Origin: Odiellus spinosus
Taxonomy: Eukaryota > Arthropoda > Arachnida > Opiliones > Phalangiidae
Length of the DNA: 64,000 nucleotides
Assembly: GCA_963920705.1 (NCBI GenBank)
Contig: OY987238.1
Span: 11,030,183-11,094,182, forward strand
Reading direction: 5' to 3'
Made by a program: the position numbers and the translations under genes. The notes below the pieces were generated by a model, which was not told the origin of the DNA, ran no database searches, and was given only the letters and a program-made list of their open reading frames with translations. Positions 58,474 to 64,000 of the stretch are shown here, in pieces. Each line of letters opens with the position of its first letter. Position 1 is the stretch's first letter.

Positions 58474-59304
58474 AAATCAGTAACAGCCTAATTACAACAA
58501 AAGTTGATAACATATTTTAAATAAGTAATTAATCGAATCTGATATTAATTACTGTATATTCCAAAATAATATTAATTCTGGAAATAATAGCTTTAAAACA
58601 TATTACCAACTTTGAAAATATAATTTTTCACGCTTTCTGAGCAATTTTCTTACAACACATGGTACATAAACACCATCATAAGCAACTCGCCTTGCTTATA
58701 ATTTGTTCGCTATTACATAACAGAGTGGCACGTGGAAAGTGGTGGCGGCTACCGAGAAAATGATTATTACATATACGAGACGGCAAAGAATGACCTAATT
58801 ACTTTATAATGTACATGGCCAAGCGAGCGTCTACAGATTTATATATCATGTATATGCGTCGCTAACCCCGCTTCTATCATTTAATCGGTGGTGGATTGTG
58901 TTTCCGACGAGCATTAAACTTCCACTACGCAAATTTATGCCCTAAACCCTCGGCCATCTCATACCCAAATGCTGCAGAACTTTAGGGATACCAGGAATAT
59001 CCAAGCGCTCCCTCTCTTAACATCTTTACATTTTCGCTTCTATCTTTTTTGCTTTTTTTGGGGAGTGGGGGTAGTGAAGAGTCGGCAGACCATACGGTTC
59101 CTTTTGCAACTGAAATTCTCGCTCAAACGACAAAAAGATTCCCAGAGATTCTTAATAACTTTAGTCTAAGGTCGAGTTCGAATTGAAAGTTTTTTAAAAT
59201 TGGTTTTTAATCAAATTTATAACGAGGCCCCTTAAAAATATGATCCAATTAAAGAAGGTAGTGATGTTTAAACTTTAAGCGTTGAACTTAAATGAAATTA
59301 TAAC
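58474..59304. other. Intergenic DNA
   Basis: Nothing recognised. Confidence 0.4.
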
Positions 59305-59430
59305 CAAATATGAGCTAAAAATGGAACAGATTTTAAATTTATTTTGCGTAATAACCATGCCAAAAAAGTATTCTAGAATTTTTTTCAATTATAAGAATCG
59401 TTTTTGGTGTTTAATTTGTAAAGTGTGGTT
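59305..59430. mobile_element. Family D left-arm fragment
   Basis: GAGCTAAAAATGGAACAG, then ATAACCATGCC and AAAGTATTCTAGAATTT, match the left arm of the 207-653 element. The terminal TTAAAGGG and the centre are absent. Confidence 0.6.
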
Positions 59431-60193
59431 AAGTTTGAATATAAGTGAAGAAATAGTGCGAATGGGGCTTTGGAATTGAAAGAAACTCGACGTCCCTGTC
59501 CCTTAAAACGTGTCCTTTTTGCAAGAAACATTTTATCGTTTCGGTAACTCGGCGAATATGAGTACTCGAGTTTCTTCCCTATCTCATTCGAGGGGGTCCC
59601 TCGTTTCCCGTTAAACTAGTACATAAATTTGGTGAAAGAGCGCTGTGAGAGAGAGAGAGAGAGAGAGAGATAGAGAGAATTAGACTGTAGTCTGTCCGAC
59701 TATTATTAAGATAATGACACACTCAGAATCTCCATTACGAAGTTTTACGAAGGAGAAAGGGTACGAGAGGAATAAAGAGTATCAAGAGAAAAATTCGGCA
59801 ACGGTCTAGAAATAAACCGCATACAGTGTTAGTCCCGAGAGTACCATATTAAACTCTTTCCTACTCCCGAGATTTAGATGGCCACTCTTCTAGAATTAGT
59901 AGTAGTGTTAGGACAAGCATTATCTTCTGATATTCATATTTCTACAGGTAATTGATTTTCGGATTAATTATTTGTAATCAAAATAATTGGAACTTAATAT
60001 TCATATTGTAGATAAATTAAGAACTAATTCAATTACAGAAGAACTAGGTAGTGTGTTTCATTCTCGAATACTCTGCAGCCAAAATTGGTCTAAATTTCTA
60101 GGTTTCTTGGTTAAATTGATAGTGTTTATTCGTTGTATGTTTATCTAGGTTCAAATTTTTTCTTTCTGGGATGTAATTACACTTTTTTCCGTT
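59431..60193. other. Intergenic DNA
   Basis: Contains a (GA)n run at about 59648-59671. Nothing else recognised. Confidence 0.45.
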
Positions 60194-60625
60194 ACACCTT
60201 CCCTTGGAAATAGTTGAAATTATATTTTACTATCCCTTTAATGTGTTTCGAAGCCTTAAAATTCCCAGCCTAAAAAATACAAGAAATATAACCGAATTTG
60301 TAATTTTTACTCACTGAAATTTTAAAATTATTCTTTTATATTACACCCTCCCTTTAAATATATGGTAAAATTTGAAATTATATATTTTACTGGCCCTTTA
60401 GTGTCTTTATAAAGCCTTAAAATTCCCAGCGTGAAAAAATACAAGAAATAAAACAGATTGTAATTTTTCCTTTAAGGGTTTTTTAAGTAAAAAGTAATGA
60501 TTAAAATTAATGATTTTACGTCTGACCCATCATTTAAAGGGGCAAAAATTACTTTTATTGTTACCATCCCTTTAGCGTCTTTAAAACTCTTAAAAGTCCG
60601 AAAGAATACAAGACCTTAAAAAAAT
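60194..60625. repeat. Three degenerate ~160-175-bp tandem units
   Basis: The block TTTTACT(A/G)(T/G)CCCTTTA, then GTCTTTAT/AAAGCCTTAAAATTCCCA and AAAATACAAGAAAT, recurs starting near 60225, 60385 and 60553. Spacing and divergence suggest an old tandem duplication of a TTAA-type element fragment (ACACCCTCCCTTTAA, TTTAAAGGGGCAAAA). Confidence 0.6.
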
Positions 60626-61337
60626 TCAAATTTGTTTCTTTTTACGTTCCCCCCTTTTTCATGTTCGTTGGCAGTTAAGGGCTATAAGTCGATTATGAAA
60701 AATTTATTCATTGCCCTATAGAAAGAGTGTTAGTAAAGCGAAAGCTGAAAAGATATAAAAAAAGAAGCAAGTACGTGGGTGACTAAGGTGTGACTAGAGA
60801 GAGAGAGAAAAAAAAAAGGTTTTAAAACTTTCAAAAAACTAAGATTATATTTAGTTGAAATCAGTTTCGATTTTCATAAAGTGTATAATTTATAACCATA
60901 GCTTAATCTCAATACGTTTAAGTTTATTAGAGATAGAGTGTAAAATCTGCCTTGCACGTGATGCAAACTTAAAAAGAATTCATTCTATATAGAACTAGGA
61001 TGTAAATCGGTGGTGAGAATCTATAGAAAAGTCTGAACTTCCAAGCCCCAACCTAAAAGTATAAAAAAAAAAGTTGAGGGTGGAAAAAGAGAAAAATTTG
61101 AATTGCTAACTTATCGAGTATTATAAGACATTCCGGGTGGATACAGGTAATAAAATAGAAAGCTAGGAACGTTGGTTAACGTTTAAAATGTATCCCAATT
61201 GACAATTATTGTCGAAACTATAATGACGAAGAACGAGTTAACTTCCTGTTGGTAATTAGGTTAGGAGTTATTAGGGGCGTGGTTAAATCAAAGTAACTCT
61301 TATTACACCACTGTTCTCTACGACTATGAAATCTTTA
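60626..61337. other. AT-rich intergenic DNA
   Basis: Nothing recognised. Confidence 0.4.
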
Positions 61338-61632
61338 GTTACGGTCACACTAGCATTTCTTAATCGATTTGAAACGATAAAATCAAAACGATATTCGAAT
61401 CGCCAGGAATCGTTTTAAGCGTCACTAGTTCACGCACTATCTTTATTAATCGTTTTAATGTATCTTCATCTATCGGTTGTTGAAACCGAATCGGTATGAA
61501 ATTGGTTCCCGAAGCAGTTTCGAGAAATCGAATCAAAATCGATTCGAGTAAGGACGGTTTCCCGTTCACTCGACTCCAGCGAAACGTTTTGAAACAATTT
61601 ATATCGATTACAAGGCCTAGTATGAACGCGAC
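61338..61632 (-). mobile_element. Family C element, complete, reverse orientation
   Basis: Runs from GTTACGGTCACACTAGCATT to GGCCTAGTATGAACGCGAC, the longest well-preserved family copy. The core reads GGTTCCCGAAGCAGTTTCGA. A 69-codon minus-strand frame here is the element itself. Confidence 0.75.
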
Positions 61633-62831
61633 TTTAGTAACTTAAGGCATACGATGAGCTTTGTTAATTTATCTAAAAATACAATTACGTTGGTGTTATT
61701 TAAATTAATACTATGAACAGATGGAAAACGGTTTACGACTTAACCATATATCTCCATTATTCCATGGCTCTTCGCGAATAGATTTAACGGGGCGAGAAGA
61801 GAAAAGCGGCGAAAAGCCTATGGATTTCGACCAATCATTATTGATTTTTATTTTTCTTACTGATTTTTTCCCCTCAGTGACGTTACCTCCCTTGTCAGGA
61901 AAAAGAAGATTTAAAACTACCCCTAAAATTCAAAAAGGTTGTACGGCTCTGGCAGCTGCTTAAGTCAGCCGCACAAAGAAAAATTTGCATTAATTTACTT
62001 TAAATGGTCTTATTTTTTTTATTCTAAAATTTTATAAGTGGCTAACCTGTTAATTAGATAAAGTTTTAAATACTTAACTACTTGCAGGGTAGAATATGGA
62101 AACTTAATCAGAATATAACATTTTAATTCGTATATTAACAAATTCTATCCAACTTTTTCTTCCCTCTTAATTTCTAAACTTTAACAATCCCTAGATAAAT
62201 TTGCTCAAGAGGTTGAAAAAAATATAAAGCTTTCATATATTTTGCAAGTTTGAAACTTAAATTCAAATATTGGCCAAAAAGGGCCGCGGGCGTCCCGTAT
62301 CCAATAAATATCCAAGGATCAGAATCGTTATAGAGTTCAAAATCATCCCTGGAAAATCCGAATAAGAAGAATTCGAAACGTGTATTTGCGTTTACGAAAA
62401 GGGGAGACCGAATAGGAAAAAAACCCAGCTAGAGCTGATATGAGGAAGAATTGGAAACGCGTAGACATATTTCAAACAATAAAGTAGCCGGTATTTACAA
62501 GCTACGGTCGATAGGATTGAAATCCCTCTGGAGGGAGAAGAGAGAGGATGAAGAGATGGGAATGAAAGATAGAGAGTGTGTGCTGAGGAAAAAAAGAAAT
62601 CTAGGATGCGGAAGACTGGAGAAAAAGAAAACCCGAGTCCAAAGACTCCAAACCTAAGAGAGCGAGAGACTCAACGGGTCTCACTAGGTTTATACTACAT
62701 ACTGAATTGCATATGCCGCGTTTTGGAGAAGTGCAGAACATCACGTTTGCAAATTTGAAAATAATATTATTTAAATCGTTAAACTCAATTTGTAGGATTA
62801 TGATATAGTCCAAACATTTATTTATTTTATT
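61633..62831. other. AT-rich intergenic DNA
   Basis: An 80-codon frame at 61721-61963 (+) has no recognisable motif. No gene called. Confidence 0.4.
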
Positions 62832-63060
62832 AATCTAGGAAATGTCTCCTTTCTAAGGGTGCTATCGGTTTATGCCTAGGTGACCGTCGAGAAAAGTTAC
62901 GGCCATTTTAAGCTAAGGCTCATTTTTGGAGCTTTGCTCGATTTCTATTAGTGGCTCATGCCAATTTTATTACTTTAATATAATCTAGGGAATGTCTTTT
63001 TCTATTGGTGCTATCGGTTTATGCCTAAATGATCCTAGAAAAAAGTTACGGCCATTTTAA
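62832..63060. repeat. Duplicated ~79-bp unit spaced by 150 bp
   Basis: AATCTAGG(A/G)AATGTCT, GGTGCTATCGGTTTATGCCT and AAAGTTACGGCCATTTTAA occur in order at 62832-62911 and again at 62982-63060, in direct orientation. Confidence 0.75.
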
Positions 63061-63863
63061 ATACAGAAAACGTACAAAATTGATCTGTAGTAAGCTTAAC
63101 ACAAAAGTATTCGACATGAAACCTGACAATTTAAAAAAGATAAAAAACCAACAACCAAAAATAATAAAAACAACTTCGTCTTAACTTAACATATAATCCT
63201 TCAAGTAAAATCCGAAGCTTATCCTGGAACGAGTCTCACAGAGAATGAACTCACTCTCGGAATACTAGGAATCCTATAGCTAAAGACGGAAGATGGGTTT
63301 TTGGAGGCGAGGGGTAAAGGAAAGAGTGATAACAGTTGACTCGACCAAATACGTCCGAATATCGAAATTCAATACTGAGCCACAGCTCCGGATTAGAATA
63401 GGGAACGGGATTTGAGTCGATTTTAGACTCAAGTTGAGCGCGAGTACAAAGCTACGTACCCTTCTAAATCTATGATTCAGTTATGTGGAGATAAATTCGA
63501 AAGCGTATCTTGGTATATTGCTGACAATTCTACATGAAATTGACCATAACTGGGGAAGGAACTGGGCGTTTTTGAAGCGAACCAAGCTATAGGAAGGATA
63601 AAACCCGGAACACACTCGGTTAGAAGCGTCTGCCATCGTTTTATTGCTCGGAAATTCGGGATACCCTAAAGGGTTTGCTTCCTTCCAAACCTCTTTCTCA
63701 CGCACCTTAACCTACCCACCATATAGTTTCTCAGGGGGACCCCCCATGAAAGTGTGAAAAATCGAGATGGTCAAGCCAACTTAACTCATCGACCATTTAT
63801 TTCGTCAAATTTGAAAAATTCAAATTAGAATTTGAATAAAAGTAACTTGTTTATAGATAAAAC
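63061..63863. other. Intergenic DNA
   Basis: Nothing recognised. A minus-strand 74-codon frame at 63481-63705 has no known motif. Confidence 0.4.
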
Positions 63864-64000
63864 CAGAAGCCGATGAAACCCTCCTTTGAAGTCTATTACT
63901 CCCGGGTCTTGTCTACCCCTCTCTGTATGGGTTAGTTTCAAAAAGCGCGATTCGTACTCTTCCTAACAGTAGATATTTTCGGAGCGGGAGTTCGTCGAGC
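63864..64000 (+). mobile_element. Family B MITE, cut by the window end
   Basis: Begins CAGAAGCCGATGAAACCCTC and matches the first 137 bp of the 46444 copy with a few changes. It continues beyond the window. Confidence 0.88.

Overview
The window looks like a gene-poor, AT-rich stretch of an animal nuclear genome. Evidence is the AT-rich low-complexity DNA, the lack of closely packed long ORFs, the many non-autonomous DNA transposons, a Metaviridae-type (Ty3/Gypsy) LTR retrotransposon and a THAP-type zinc-finger fragment. An arthropod is my best guess from the style of the Gypsy element, but the sequence does not prove it. I found no convincing host protein-coding gene, tRNA, rRNA or CRISPR. 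The region is best read as intergenic or intronic DNA built from mobile-element insertions.

Layout. 0-9 kb carries TTAA-flanked foldback elements (families D and E) and a 1.08 kb TTAA-flanked element (6932-8013) holding a THAP-like exon and a convergent coding-like fragment. An inverted-repeat element (I) and family C and A members lie nearby. 9-37 kb is AT-rich DNA with scattered family A foldbacks, family C elements, dispersed family G repeats and one family B element. It also has three satellite-like arrays: a degenerate one at 15.5-16.1 kb, a near-perfect 27-bp minisatellite at 17.8-18.3 kb and a 32-bp array at 29.3-29.5 kb.

39411-45032 is a complete, apparently very young Ty3/Gypsy element on the minus strand. 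It has 550-bp LTRs that look identical by eye, an ATAT target duplication, a tRNA-Ala-like primer site and a gag with a CCHC knuckle. A GGGAAAC slippery site sits in the gag/pol overlap, followed by protease-RT-RNaseH-integrase. The pol frame runs about 500 nt into the 3' LTR, where it reads a 24-nt minisatellite as an eight-residue repeat.

45-64 kb holds further copies of families A, B, C, D and G, two copies of family F (7-bp target duplications, a CCCCC-TTCG-GGGGG hairpin in each end) and a small inverted-repeat element at 51.2 kb.

Two mobile-element themes recur. The first is TTAA-target elements beginning TTAAAGG, matching the T2/Kolobok terminal signature and accompanied by a THAP fragment. 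The second is at least three unrelated families (B, F, I) starting CA and ending TG with 7-bp target duplications. These systems are non-autonomous here and would need enzymes encoded elsewhere.
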